Origin: Myxococcales bacterium
Lineage (GTDB): Bacteria; Myxococcota_A; Polyangia; Palsa-1104
Direction: 5' to 3'
DNA: 42,240 nt
Assembly (NCBI GenBank): GCA_028287105.1
Contig: JAQBQH010000075.1
Coordinates: 1-42,240 of the forward strand
The notes under the pieces are model-generated. The model did no database searches. It was not told the origin of the DNA and worked only from the letters and a program-made list of their open reading frames with translations. The position numbers and the translations under genes were made by a program. This document shows positions 29,310 to 38,146 of the stretch, piece by piece; within the stretch, counting starts at the first letter, position 1; every line of letters starts with the position of its first letter.

Positions 29310-30526
29310 TCGAGTGGAACGAGATGCACCTGCAGATCCGCGACATGTTCCGCCGCTTCGTCGACGCCGAGGTCAAGCCGCACATCGAAGCGCTGGAGCA
29401 CGGCGATCTGCCGCCCTACGAAATCCTGCGCAAGATGGTCAACGCCTTCGGCATCGCCGACATGGCGCGCGCCCGCTTCGCGCGCGAAAAAGATCGCGAT
29501 CCCGCCGCGCGCGATGAGAAGCGCGCCCCCAAGCCCGACGAAAACCGCGGCATGGAGGTGGCGATGCAGATGATCCCGATCATCGAGCTGTGTCGCTACA
29601 GCCCCGGCATGGTCACCGCGCTCGGGGTCTCGATGGGCCTGACGCCCGCGGCGATCATGTCGCGCGGCACGCCGCGCCAAAAAGAGCGCTGGGCGCTGCC
29701 GCTGCTGACCCTGGAGAAGATCGGCGCCTGGGCCATCACCGAGCCCGGCTCCGGCTCCGACGCGTTCGGCGGCATGAAGTCGACCGCACGTCGCGACGGC
29801 GACGGCTACGTTTTGAACGGCTCCAAGACCTTCATCACCAACGGGCCCTACGCCGACACCATCGTCTTCATCTGCAAGCTCGACGACGGCGTCACTGCCG
29901 CCAAGGAGCGCAAGGTGCTCTCGTTCGTCCTCGACAAGGGCACGCCCGGTCTCGTGCAGTCGAAGCCGCTGCGCAAGATGGGCCTGCACTCTTCGCCGAC
30001 GGGCGAATTGTTCCTCGACAACGTGCGCGTCGACAAAGAGCGGCTCATCGGCGAGACCGAGGATCTGCCGGCGCGCTCCGGCGCCAAGGACACGTTCACG
30101 ATGGAGCGCACCGGCGTCGCCGCCATGGCGCTCGGCATCGTCGAGCGCTGCCTCCAGCTCTCGGTCGAGTACGCCAAGACGCGCGTGCAGTTCGGTAAGC
30201 CCATCGGCGAGTTCCAGCTCATCCAGCTCAAGCTGGCGAAGATGGAGGTCGCGCGCATGAACATCCAGAACCTGGTGTTCCGGCAGATCGAGCTGTCCGC
30301 CGCGGGCAAGTCGATGACGCTCGCCGAGGCGTCGGCCTGCAAGCTCTACTCGGCGCAGGCGGCCATGGACGTCTGCCTCGAGGCGGTGCAGCTGCACGGC
30401 GGCAACGGCTACATGGCCGAGTATCAGGTCGAGCAGCTCTGTCGCGACGCCAAGGTGCTGCAGATCTACGGCGGCACCGACGAAATCCAGATCTCGCAGA
30501 TCGCGCGAAACCTGCTCTCCGCATAG
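29306..30526 (+). CDS. Acyl-CoA dehydrogenase
   Basis: A 406-residue flavoprotein that should oxidise an acyl-CoA thioester. It has the family signatures AWAITEPGSGSDAFGG (142-156), FITNGPYAD, and the C-terminal RDAKVLQIYGGTDEIQ. The usual catalytic Glu of IYEGT is Gly here (G389). As in isovaleryl-CoA and long-chain acyl-CoA dehydrogenases, the base is probably the Glu in FTMERTG (E267). An unusual Arg/Asp/Lys-rich loop (about 56-82) lies near the N-terminus. GGAGG 5 bases before ATG 29306 fixes the start, and the ATGA overlap with folA shows tight coupling to the folate genes. Confidence 0.92.
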   Translation: MIEWNEMHLQIRDMFRRFVDAEVKPHIEALEHGDLPPYEILRKMVNAFGIADMARARFAREKDRDPAARDEKRAPKPDENRGMEVAMQMIPIIELCRYSPGMVTALGVSMGLTPAAIMSRGTPRQKERWALPLLTLEKIGAWAITEPGSGSDAFGGMKSTARRDGDGYVLNGSKTFITNGPYADTIVFICKLDDGVTAAKERKVLSFVLDKGTPGLVQSKPLRKMGLHSSPTGELFLDNVRVDKERLIGETEDLPARSGAKDTFTMERTGVAAMALGIVERCLQLSVEYAKTRVQFGKPIGEFQLIQLKLAKMEVARMNIQNLVFRQIELSAAGKSMTLAEASACKLYSAQAAMDVCLEAVQLHGGNGYMAEYQVEQLCRDAKVLQIYGGTDEIQISQIARNLLSA

Positions 30527-30547
30527 CTACAGCGGCTCCGTTGCGGT

Positions 30548-30564
30548 GTTTCCAAATTGGAAAC
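30548..30564. promoter_or_regulatory. 17-bp palindrome upstream of the tri-haem lipoprotein
   Basis: Arms GTTTCCAA and TTGGAAAC meet around one A. The site is in the 94-bp gap after the acyl-CoA dehydrogenase and 56 bp before the next ATG, a plausible operator position. A 13-base segment overlapping its left half (TGCGGTGTTTCCA) recurs at about 34175-34187 before the next aminopeptidase. Confidence 0.45.
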
Positions 30565-30620
30565 GCTCGTAGCAAAGGCGCTGGGTATCGCCGTCCGCCG
30601 AACGGCGTTACGAAGCGGGC

Positions 30621-31232
30621 ATGCGTCGCACAACGGTTTCGCCTCTTCCGTTCTCGCCTCTACCGTTCTCGCCTCTTCCATTTTCGCGCTCTTTCGCGTC
30701 CGCCGCGGCGTGCGCGTTCGTTCTCGCGGCCGCGGTCGTCGGTTGTGGTGGCGCGGCACCGCAGCCGGCGGCCGCGCCGCGGGCCTCCTCGCTCCTGGCC
30801 ACGCTGCAGTCGAGCGGCCTCGATCCGGCCAAGCTCCCCGATTCGCCCAAGCTCCTCGACGACGCGCTCCGCGACCGCGTGATGGACAGCTTCACCGTCT
30901 CGCTCGGCCTCAAGTGCGCCGGCTGCCACGACGGCGTCAACTACGAGGCCTCGACGCCGAACAAGCGCGTGGCGCTCGGCATGTGGCAGCACTTCGTCCG
31001 CGGTTTGAAGCTCGCCGGCGGCCAGCCGCTCTGGTGCGACTCCTGCCATCAGGGCCGCGCCACCTTCCTCGATCGCAGCGACGACGACGCGCTCGCCGCG
31101 TGGATGGATGCCAACTTCGTCGGCAAGCTCGTCCGCAGCGACGGCGGCAAGCACGCCTGCGCCACCTGCCACGGCACGCCCTTCGACGGCCACTTCCTCG
31201 ATGGCTGGCAAAAGGGCAGCGTCGGCGGCTGA
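30621..31232 (+). CDS. Tri-haem c-type cytochrome lipoprotein
   Basis: A 203-residue exported protein with three CxxCH haem sites (99-103, 139-143, 180-184) and a lipobox VVGC (Cys42), so it should be a membrane-attached electron carrier. The signal peptide is unusually long because the n-region holds three SPLPF repeats. His residues such as H124 and H177 are candidates for distal haem ligands. The kinase gene follows 9 bp downstream and may be co-transcribed. Partner reductases or oxidases are not in the window. Confidence 0.88.
   Translation: MRRTTVSPLPFSPLPFSPLPFSRSFASAAACAFVLAAAVVGCGGAAPQPAAAPRASSLLATLQSSGLDPAKLPDSPKLLDDALRDRVMDSFTVSLGLKCAGCHDGVNYEASTPNKRVALGMWQHFVRGLKLAGGQPLWCDSCHQGRATFLDRSDDDALAAWMDANFVGKLVRSDGGKHACATCHGTPFDGHFLDGWQKGSVGG
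30639..30683 (+). repeat. Three tandem 15-bp units in a signal peptide
   Basis: Three units of the form TCGCCTCTTCCGTTC, with one or two substitutions each, encode three SPLPF repeats before the hydrophobic core of the signal peptide. Copy-number change would lengthen the n-region in frame. Confidence 0.85.
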
Positions 31233-31241
31233 TTCGGCCGC

Positions 31242-34121
31242 GTGCTACACTCGTCGGCGGCCCGGTCTGTGTCCACCGACGACGAAAAGGGGAGCCGCAC
31301 GGCAGCGGATCGCCCGGCGACCGAGCCGCAAGCGACCGGCGAGGCCGGCTTTCGCTCCGGCGATCGCATCGGCCGCTACGTCCTGATCTCGTCGATCGGG
31401 CAGGGCGGCATGGGCGTCGTCTTCCTCGCCTACGACCCGGAGCTCGACCGCAAGGTCGCGCTCAAGCTCCTGCGCATCGGCACCCTCGGCAAAGAGGGCA
31501 AGCAGCGGCTCATCCGCGAGGCGCAGGCGCTGGCGCGTCTGTCGCACCCCAACGTCGTGCCGGTCTACGACGTCGGCACGGTGCTCGGCGGCAAGGGCGA
31601 CGGCGGTCAGACCGACGGCAGCGATCAGGCCTTCGTCGCCATGGAGTACGTCGAGGGGCAGACGCTCAAGCGCTGGCTCAAGACGCCGCGCCCGTGGCGC
31701 GAGATCGTCGCCGTCATGCGCGACGCCGGCCGCGGGCTCGCCGCCGCGCACGCCGCGGGCCTGGTGCACCGTGACTTCAAGCCCGACAACGTGCTCCTCG
31801 GCGCCGACGGCCGCGTGCGCGTCGTCGACTTCGGTCTGGCGCGTGAGCTCGAGGATCTGTCGAACCCGAGCGGCGTCACCCCGGCCGATCGCCCCGACGG
31901 CAAACCGGTGCCGCGCATGCCCAAGCGGCCGCGCGGCGACCTGCCGTCGGCGAGCGACTCGGGCCACCACTCGTTGTCGCAGGTGACGCGCGCCGATCAG
32001 GTCATCGGCACGCCCGCCTACATGGCGCCCGAGCAGGTGGCCAACGGCGCTTGCGACGATCGCGCCGACCAGTTCAGCTTCGGCGTCACCTTCTACGAGG
32101 CGCTCTACAAGCAGAAGCCCTACGACGTCACCGACACCATCGACGCGGACGATCTCCTCACCGTCGCCGAGAAGCTGAAGAACCGGCGACGCAGCATGGC
32201 CGCCGAGCCGCCGCGCCAATCGGACGTGCCGTCGTGGGTGCAGAAGATCGTGATGCGCGCGCTCTCGTTGGATCCGATCCACCGCTTCCCCTCGATGGAT
32301 GCGCTCCTCGCGGCGCTCGATCGCGATCCGGCGGTGGCGCGCCGGCGCATCGCCACCGTCGCCGCCATGGCGCTGGTGCTGACGCTCGGCGTGGTCGGCT
32401 TCGTGCGCGGGCAGGCGGCGCGGCGGCGGCTGTGCGAAGGCGCGCGCGACGAGGTGCAAAAAGCGTGGAGCGCCGAGGCCCGTGAGCGCGTGCGCGTGGC
32501 GTTCGCCGGCACCGGGCTGCCCTACGCCGACATGGCGTCGCAGTCGGTGTCGCGCATCCTCGATCAGTACGCGCTCGATTGGTCAAACCAATATCGCGAC
32601 GCCTGCGAAGCGACGCGCGTGCGCGGCGAGACCTCGGAGGAGGTGCTCGATCTGCGCATGGCCTGCCTCGGCGATCGGCTGAAGGAGCTGTCGGCGCTGG
32701 CGGCGGTCATGCAGCATCCCGACACGGACACGGTGCAGGAGGCGCCGCGCGCGGGCCGCTCGCTCGCGCCCGTGGCCGAGTGCGCCGACGTCGCGGCCTT
32801 GAAGGCGCCGACGCCGCGGCCGCGCGACGCCAAGGTGGTCAAGCGCGTCGACGAGCTGGAGGAGCGGCTGGCCGCGATGCAGGCGCAGCACGCGGTCGGT
32901 AAGAACGCCGACGCGATCAAGATCGGCGAGCCGCTCCTCATCGACGCGCGCGCCATCGGCTGGCAGCCGCTCGTCGCCGAGGTGGAGCTGTGGCTCGGGC
33001 GCGCCTACGCCGATCAGGGCGAGGAGGCGAAATCGATCCCGGCCTTTCGCGAGGCGTTCGCGGCGGCGCTCGGCGGTCGCGACGACAAGACCCTCAAGAA
33101 CGCGGCGGCGCGGCTGGCGCAGGAGCTCATCTACAAGAACGAGATGCCCGAGTTCCTCTACTGGGAACGCGTGACGCAGGCGGCGCTACAGCGCGGCGCG
33201 CCCGAGCCGCACCTGGCCAGCTTCGTCGAGCACACCCACTGCGTCGCGCTCAATCGGCTCGGCCGTACCAAGGAGCGGCTGCACTGCCTCGAGCAGCACG
33301 CGCAGAAATCGCAGGAGCCGCTCAACGAGTGGGAGCTGACCATGCTCGGGGTCGCCGCCGGTGACGCGGGGCAGTTCAAGGAGGCGCTCGACTGGCTCAA
33401 ACGCGGCGTCGACTTCTCGCTCAAGGAGTTCGGCGCCAGCCATCCGCGCACGCTCGAGATGCGCGCCTATCTGTGCAAGGGGCTGCGCGACGTCGGGGAG
33501 TATGGCAAGGCGCTGGCCGAGTGCCAGTCGGCGCTGCGCACCGTGCGCGACGTGTCGCCCGACAATCAGTATCTCATCACCCGGCTGCAGCTCTACCTCG
33601 GCTCGACCTTGCGCGAGATGAAGCGCTACGACGAGGCCAAGACGCTGCTGCTCGAGGCGCAGAAGGGCGTCAAGGACGAGGTGCTGAGCGATCTGGCGCA
33701 GATCGCGAGCGCGTCGGGCGATCGCAAGGGCGCGCTCGCCTATTACAAAAAAGCGCTCGAGGACGACAGCAAGCAGATGCCGCCGTTTCATCCCGATCTC
33801 GTGGTCGATCGCATGATGTACGCCGAGTCGCTCCTGGCCGACGGACAGCTCGAGCCGGCGCGCGCGCAGCTCGAGGCGGCGCACAAGGTTCTCAACGACG
33901 ATATGAGCCCCTTCACCGTCGCCGACGTTCAGTTCGACTACGCGCGAGCGCTGTGGCTGACGCAGCCGGACCAGCGGCCGCGGGCGCTCTCGCTGGCGCG
34001 GTCGGCGCGCGCGACCTACGCCGAGCTGGCGCCGAAGACGGAGCACTTTCAGGCGACGGTGGCCAAGATCGATCGTTGGCTCGCCAACGACGCCGAGCGA
34101 CGCCTCGCGCAAAAACCGTAG
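31242..34121 (+). CDS. Transmembrane Ser/Thr protein kinase with TPR-like C-terminal region
   Basis: A 959-residue Hanks-type kinase. The kinase domain (about 45-345) has IGQGGMGVV, K75, E93, HRDFKPDN (D178), DFG (196-198) and APE (262-264). The activation segment is unusually long (about 60 residues) and Pro/Arg/Ser-rich. A transmembrane helix follows (about 368-390), then a region (about 480-950) with TPR-like helix pairs (GEYGKALAECQSALRTV, KGALAYYKKALEDD). It probably senses through the region beyond the membrane and phosphorylates cytoplasmic proteins. The start is uncertain: GTG 31242, or GTG 31269, which has TACACT 17 bases upstream. Copy 7 of the coding palindrome lies inside. Confidence 0.92.
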   Translation: MLHSSAARSVSTDDEKGSRTAADRPATEPQATGEAGFRSGDRIGRYVLISSIGQGGMGVVFLAYDPELDRKVALKLLRIGTLGKEGKQRLIREAQALARLSHPNVVPVYDVGTVLGGKGDGGQTDGSDQAFVAMEYVEGQTLKRWLKTPRPWREIVAVMRDAGRGLAAAHAAGLVHRDFKPDNVLLGADGRVRVVDFGLARELEDLSNPSGVTPADRPDGKPVPRMPKRPRGDLPSASDSGHHSLSQVTRADQVIGTPAYMAPEQVANGACDDRADQFSFGVTFYEALYKQKPYDVTDTIDADDLLTVAEKLKNRRRSMAAEPPRQSDVPSWVQKIVMRALSLDPIHRFPSMDALLAALDRDPAVARRRIATVAAMALVLTLGVVGFVRGQAARRRLCEGARDEVQKAWSAEARERVRVAFAGTGLPYADMASQSVSRILDQYALDWSNQYRDACEATRVRGETSEEVLDLRMACLGDRLKELSALAAVMQHPDTDTVQEAPRAGRSLAPVAECADVAALKAPTPRPRDAKVVKRVDELEERLAAMQAQHAVGKNADAIKIGEPLLIDARAIGWQPLVAEVELWLGRAYADQGEEAKSIPAFREAFAAALGGRDDKTLKNAAARLAQELIYKNEMPEFLYWERVTQAALQRGAPEPHLASFVEHTHCVALNRLGRTKERLHCLEQHAQKSQEPLNEWELTMLGVAAGDAGQFKEALDWLKRGVDFSLKEFGASHPRTLEMRAYLCKGLRDVGEYGKALAECQSALRTVRDVSPDNQYLITRLQLYLGSTLREMKRYDEAKTLLLEAQKGVKDEVLSDLAQIASASGDRKGALAYYKKALEDDSKQMPPFHPDLVVDRMMYAESLLADGQLEPARAQLEAAHKVLNDDMSPFTVADVQFDYARALWLTQPDQRPRALSLARSARATYAELAPKTEHFQATVAKIDRWLANDAERRLAQKP
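32578..32592. repeat. Coding-embedded palindrome, copy 7
   Basis: Perfect 6-bp arms ATTGGT and ACCAAT around CAA in the kinase gene, encoding D-W-S-N-Q just after the membrane helix, with the rare codons TCA and CAA. Confidence 0.6.
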
Positions 34122-34225
34122 GGCCCCACCCGCGTCGTTCGCAATTCGCGCGCTCGCTGGAACAAATCGACGGCTGCGGTGTTTCCAGCGGTGGTACCGT
34201 GCGCCCCGCAACGCTGGAGATATTG

Positions 34226-36895
34226 ATGACGAAAGTCTGCAGTCTGATCGTGATCCCGCTCGCCCTCGTCGCCGTCACCGCGCTTTCCACCTTCGACACC
34301 CGCGCCTCCGCCGCCTCGCCGCCCAAGCTTCGGCTCGACGACGCCGCGCGCCCGACGCGCTACAGCGCGCGCATCACGGTCGATCCGGCGCAGCCGACCT
34401 TCAAGGGCAGCATCGACATCGATCTGAAGATCGCCCGTGCGACCGAGGTGCTGTGGCTCAACGGCACCGAGCTCACCGTCGCCAAAGCGGCGTTCACCGT
34501 CGGTGGCGTGACCTCGCCCGCCAAGATTGTGGCCGGCGGGGAGAACTTCATCGGCTTCCAGGCGGACAAGCCGCTGGCGGCCGGCGCGGCGCGGCTGCAC
34601 GTCGAATGGCAGGGGCCGATCTCGCGCAAGGATGACCGCGGCCTCTTCGCGCAGAAGGAGGACGATCGCTGGTACGCCATCACGCAGTTCGAGGCCATCT
34701 TCGCGCGGCGCGTCTTTCCCTGCTTCGACGAGCCGAGCGTCAAGGTGCCGTGGCAGCTGACGCTCGAGGTGCCGTCCAAGCTGGTGGCCATCTCCAACAC
34801 GCAGGTCACGTCGGAGAAGGTCAACGGCGCCACCAAGGTCGTGACCTACGCCGAGACCGCGCCGCTGCCGTCGTACCTCGTCGCGTTCGCCGTCGGCCCC
34901 TACGAGATGGTCGACGCCGGCAAGGCCGGGCAGAAGAAGACGGCCGTCCGCGTCGCCGCGCCGTTCGGCCGCGGCAAGGACGCCGCCTACGCCGTCGAGG
35001 TGTCGGGCAAGCTGGTCGAGCTCCTCGAGCAGTACTTCGGCATTCCCTTCCCGTTCGACAAGCTCGACAACGTCGCCATCCCCATCACGTCGACGTTCGG
35101 CGCCATGGAGAACGCCGGCATGGTGACCTTCGCGCAGAACATCATGATCGCCAAGGCGACCAACCGCAGCTTGCACTTCGAGCGCGGCTACGCGACGACC
35201 GCGGCGCACGAATTCGCGCATCAGTGGTTCGGCGATCTGGTGACGACGCAGTGGTGGGACGACATCTGGCTCAACGAGTCGTTCGCCAGCTGGATGGAGG
35301 CGAAGATCATCGACGCCTGGAAGCCGGAGTGGAGCCACAACACGTCGTTCGTCGAGGCGCGCGGCGAGGCGCTGGCGACGGACGCGCTCATGACCGCGCG
35401 GCAGATCCGCCAGCCGATCGTGTCGAACGACGACATCTACAACGCCTTCGACGCCATCACCTATCAGAAGGGCGAGTCGGTGCTGGCGATGTTCGAGCGC
35501 TTCGTCGGCGCCGAGAAGTTTCGCGCCGGCATCAAGAGCTATCTGACCAAGCACGCCAACGGCAACGCCACCGCCGACGACTTCATCGGCGCCATCGCGC
35601 AGGCGGCCGGCCGCAGCGACGTGACGGCGGCGTTCAAGTCGTTCCTCGATCAGGCGGGCGCGCCGATGGTCGACGTGGCGCTCAAGTGCGAGGCAGGCAA
35701 GGCGCCGTCGCTGGCGCTGTCGCAGCGGCGCTTCATGCCGATCGGGTCCAAGGGCGCGAACAACCAGACCTGGCAGATCCCGGTGTGCGTGCGCTGGGAG
35801 GCGAACGGCAAGACCGAGCGCGCCTGTCAGCTCGTCACCAAGCGCGAAGAGACGATGGCGCTCGGGAGCGCGCCCGCCTGCCCGACGTGGCTCCTGGCCA
35901 ACGACGCCGAGGTTGGCTACTACCGCGCCGCCTACTCGCCCGATCTCCTGACCAAGCTGCTCGGCCCCGACGGGCGCAAGAAGCTCGACCTGGCGGAGAC
36001 CGTGGGCCTGCTCGACGACGTGCGGGCGCTGGTGCGCGCGGGTCGCATCCCGTTCGGCGACGTCTTGGCGCTGTTGCCGTCGCTGGCGCAGGATCAGCGG
36101 CGGCTCGTCGCCGACGAGGTCATCGGGATCATCGAGGGGCTGCACCAGCACCTGGTGCAGCCGGCGGAGCGCGCCAACTATCAGCGGCTCATCACCAAGC
36201 TCTACGGCGAAAAGGCGCATCAGCTGGGCTGGACGCCGAAGGCCGGCGAGGACGAAGACACGCGCCTCCTGCGCCCGGCGGTGCTCGGGCTCGTCGCCGA
36301 CGAGGGCGAGGACGCGGCGCTGCGCGCCGAGGCCCGGACGCTGGCGCTCAAGTGGATCGCCGATCGCAAGGCGCTCAGCCCCGACGTGGCCGGCACGGCG
36401 CTGCACGTCGCTGCACGCGGCGGCGACCGCGCGCTCTTCGACAAGTATCACGCGGAGGCCAAGAAGGCGGCCGACCGCCACGACCGGGAGCGGCTGCTCG
36501 CGTCGCTGGGCACGTTCCGCGATCCGGCGCTCGCCAAGGCGGCGCTAAAGGTGGTCAGCTCGAGCGAGTTCGATCCGCGCGAGGCGATGGGGATCGTGTG
36601 GAACCTCGACCGCGACCCGGCGACGCGTCCGATCGGGTGGGAGTATCTCAAGGCCAACTTCGATCAGATGGTGAAGAAGCTATCGGCCGAGATGATGGCC
36701 TACACGCCGATGTTCGCCGTCTCGTTCTGCGACGAGCCGCATCAGAAGGACATGGAGAGCTACTTCCACGATCGCTCGTCGAAGCTGCCGGGCGGACCGC
36801 GGCTGTTGGCGCAGGCGCTCGAGTCGATCGAGCTGTGCCGGGCCTACGTGGGCGCGCAACAGCCCAGCGTCACCGCCTTCCTCAAGAAGTGGTAG
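34226..36895 (+). CDS. Secreted M1 family aminopeptidase
   Basis: An 889-residue zinc aminopeptidase with a signal peptide (MTKVCSLIVI...ASAA), so it is periplasmic or secreted. It has GAMEN (292-296), zinc ligands H328, H332 and E351 (HEFAHQWFGD, NESFASWME), and the preceding PCFDEPSVK motif. The C-terminal 400 residues form the helical ERAP1/PepN-type domain (WLLANDAEVGYYRAAYS). It is the second M1 enzyme in the window; the one at 18987 is cytoplasmic and of a different subgroup. GGAGA 5 bases before the ATG fixes the start. It lies 104 bp after the kinase. Confidence 0.95.
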   Translation: MTKVCSLIVIPLALVAVTALSTFDTRASAASPPKLRLDDAARPTRYSARITVDPAQPTFKGSIDIDLKIARATEVLWLNGTELTVAKAAFTVGGVTSPAKIVAGGENFIGFQADKPLAAGAARLHVEWQGPISRKDDRGLFAQKEDDRWYAITQFEAIFARRVFPCFDEPSVKVPWQLTLEVPSKLVAISNTQVTSEKVNGATKVVTYAETAPLPSYLVAFAVGPYEMVDAGKAGQKKTAVRVAAPFGRGKDAAYAVEVSGKLVELLEQYFGIPFPFDKLDNVAIPITSTFGAMENAGMVTFAQNIMIAKATNRSLHFERGYATTAAHEFAHQWFGDLVTTQWWDDIWLNESFASWMEAKIIDAWKPEWSHNTSFVEARGEALATDALMTARQIRQPIVSNDDIYNAFDAITYQKGESVLAMFERFVGAEKFRAGIKSYLTKHANGNATADDFIGAIAQAAGRSDVTAAFKSFLDQAGAPMVDVALKCEAGKAPSLALSQRRFMPIGSKGANNQTWQIPVCVRWEANGKTERACQLVTKREETMALGSAPACPTWLLANDAEVGYYRAAYSPDLLTKLLGPDGRKKLDLAETVGLLDDVRALVRAGRIPFGDVLALLPSLAQDQRRLVADEVIGIIEGLHQHLVQPAERANYQRLITKLYGEKAHQLGWTPKAGEDEDTRLLRPAVLGLVADEGEDAALRAEARTLALKWIADRKALSPDVAGTALHVAARGGDRALFDKYHAEAKKAADRHDRERLLASLGTFRDPALAKAALKVVSSSEFDPREAMGIVWNLDRDPATRPIGWEYLKANFDQMVKKLSAEMMAYTPMFAVSFCDEPHQKDMESYFHDRSSKLPGGPRLLAQALESIELCRAYVGAQQPSVTAFLKKW

Positions 36896-36903
36896 CCGCG
36901 CGG

Positions 36904-36931
36904 TTGTAGCCGGCGCCATCCGTTGTAGACT
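36904..36931 (+). promoter_or_regulatory. Promoter of the S1/RGG gene pair
   Basis: TTGTAG (36904-36909) and TAGACT (36926-36931) are 16 bp apart. The ATG of the S1 gene begins 9 bases after the -10, so transcription would begin at or next to the start codon. Confidence 0.5.
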
Positions 36932-36940
36932 AGCCCGCCC

Positions 36941-38146
36941 ATGTCGCCCCCCGCCGAAGAAGACGATTTCGCCAAGATGCTCGCCGAATACGAGGGACCG
37001 GAGACCGGTCGCTCGAAGAAGAAGCGCAAGGAGCCGTCGATCGGCGATCCGGTCAAGGGGCGCGTCATCTCCATCGGGCGCGACTCGGCGTTCGTCGACA
37101 TCGGCGGCAAGTCGGACGGGGTCATCGATCTCAATCAGCTGCGCGACGCCGACGGCAACGTGACGGTGGCCGAGGGTGACGAGATCGAGGCGCGCGTCGT
37201 CGAGGTGGGCGGGCCGTCGGGCAGCGTGGTCCTGAGCCGCGTGTTGGGCCGCGGCGCCGAGGGCAAGGCGGAGCTCGAGCAGGCGTTCCAGATGGGCGTC
37301 CCCGTCGAGGGCGTGGTCTCGGGCGTCAACAAGGGCGGCGTCGAGGTGACGATCGCCGGGGTGCGGGCGTTCTGCCCGATCTCGCAGCTCGACCTCAGGC
37401 ACACCGAGGACGCCAACACCTTCGTCGGACAGAAGCTGCGCTTCCGCATCACGCGCTACGAGCTGGGCGGCCGCGGGCTCAACATGGTCGTGTCGCGGCG
37501 GGCGCTCCTCGAGGAGGAGCAGGCCACGCGCGGCGCCGAGGTGCGCGCGACGCTGGCCGTCGGCTCGGTGCTGAGGGGCAAGATCACCGCCATCAAGGAG
37601 TACGGCGCGTTCGTCGACCTCGGCGGCGTCGAGGGCATGCTGCACGTGAGCGAGATCGGCTTTCAGCGGGTCTCGCATCCGAACGAGGTGCTCTCGGTCG
37701 GGCAAGAGGTCGAGGTCCAGGTCAAGAAGATGGAGAAGAGCGACGACCCGAAGCGGCCGGAGCGCATCTCTCTATCGCTGAAGTCGCTCGAGCGCGACCC
37801 GTGGAGCGACGCGGCGACGCGCTTCTACGAGGGCGCGCGCGCGGCCGGCACCGTCAAGCGGCTCGAGCAGTTCGGCGCCTTCGTCGAGATTGCGCCGGGG
37901 GTCGAGGGACTGTTGCACATCAGTGAGCTCGGGGCCGGGCGGCCGCTCAGGCACGCCAAGGACGCAACGAAGATCGGCGCCAAGCTCGATGTGGTAGTAC
38001 TCGCCGTCGACAGCGACAAGCGGCGATTGTCGCTCGGACTGATTCAGCCGGGCGAAGAGGGCGAGAACGTGCCGAACGAGGCGGCGCACTCACCGACGAG
38101 CCTGGGCACGTTTGCCGATCTCCTCAAAGGCGGAAAAAAGAAATGA
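36941..38146 (+). CDS. S1-domain RNA-binding protein (ribosomal S1-like, four S1 repeats)
   Basis: A 401-residue cytoplasmic RNA-binding protein with four S1 domains (about 36-103, 119-188, 207-282, 297-366). The first, third and fourth have the clear S1 pattern (GxVxxI...GAFVDLGG...GMLHVSEI). An acidic N-terminus and a Lys patch (SKKKRKE) precede them. It is shorter than housekeeping ribosomal protein S1 (about six domains), so it may be an auxiliary translation or RNA-decay factor. The only ribosome-binding-like sequence is weak, and the -10 TAGACT is 9 bases before the ATG. Its stop overlaps the next start (ATGA), tying it to the RGG-type protein. Confidence 0.93.
   Translation: MSPPAEEDDFAKMLAEYEGPETGRSKKKRKEPSIGDPVKGRVISIGRDSAFVDIGGKSDGVIDLNQLRDADGNVTVAEGDEIEARVVEVGGPSGSVVLSRVLGRGAEGKAELEQAFQMGVPVEGVVSGVNKGGVEVTIAGVRAFCPISQLDLRHTEDANTFVGQKLRFRITRYELGGRGLNMVVSRRALLEEEQATRGAEVRATLAVGSVLRGKITAIKEYGAFVDLGGVEGMLHVSEIGFQRVSHPNEVLSVGQEVEVQVKKMEKSDDPKRPERISLSLKSLERDPWSDAATRFYEGARAAGTVKRLEQFGAFVEIAPGVEGLLHISELGAGRPLRHAKDATKIGAKLDVVVLAVDSDKRRLSLGLIQPGEEGENVPNEAAHSPTSLGTFADLLKGGKKK

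Noticed and set aside
34049-36481. Open frame of 810 codons antisense to the secreted aminopeptidase
   Set aside because: The M1 aminopeptidase on the plus strand explains the region, including all catalytic motifs.
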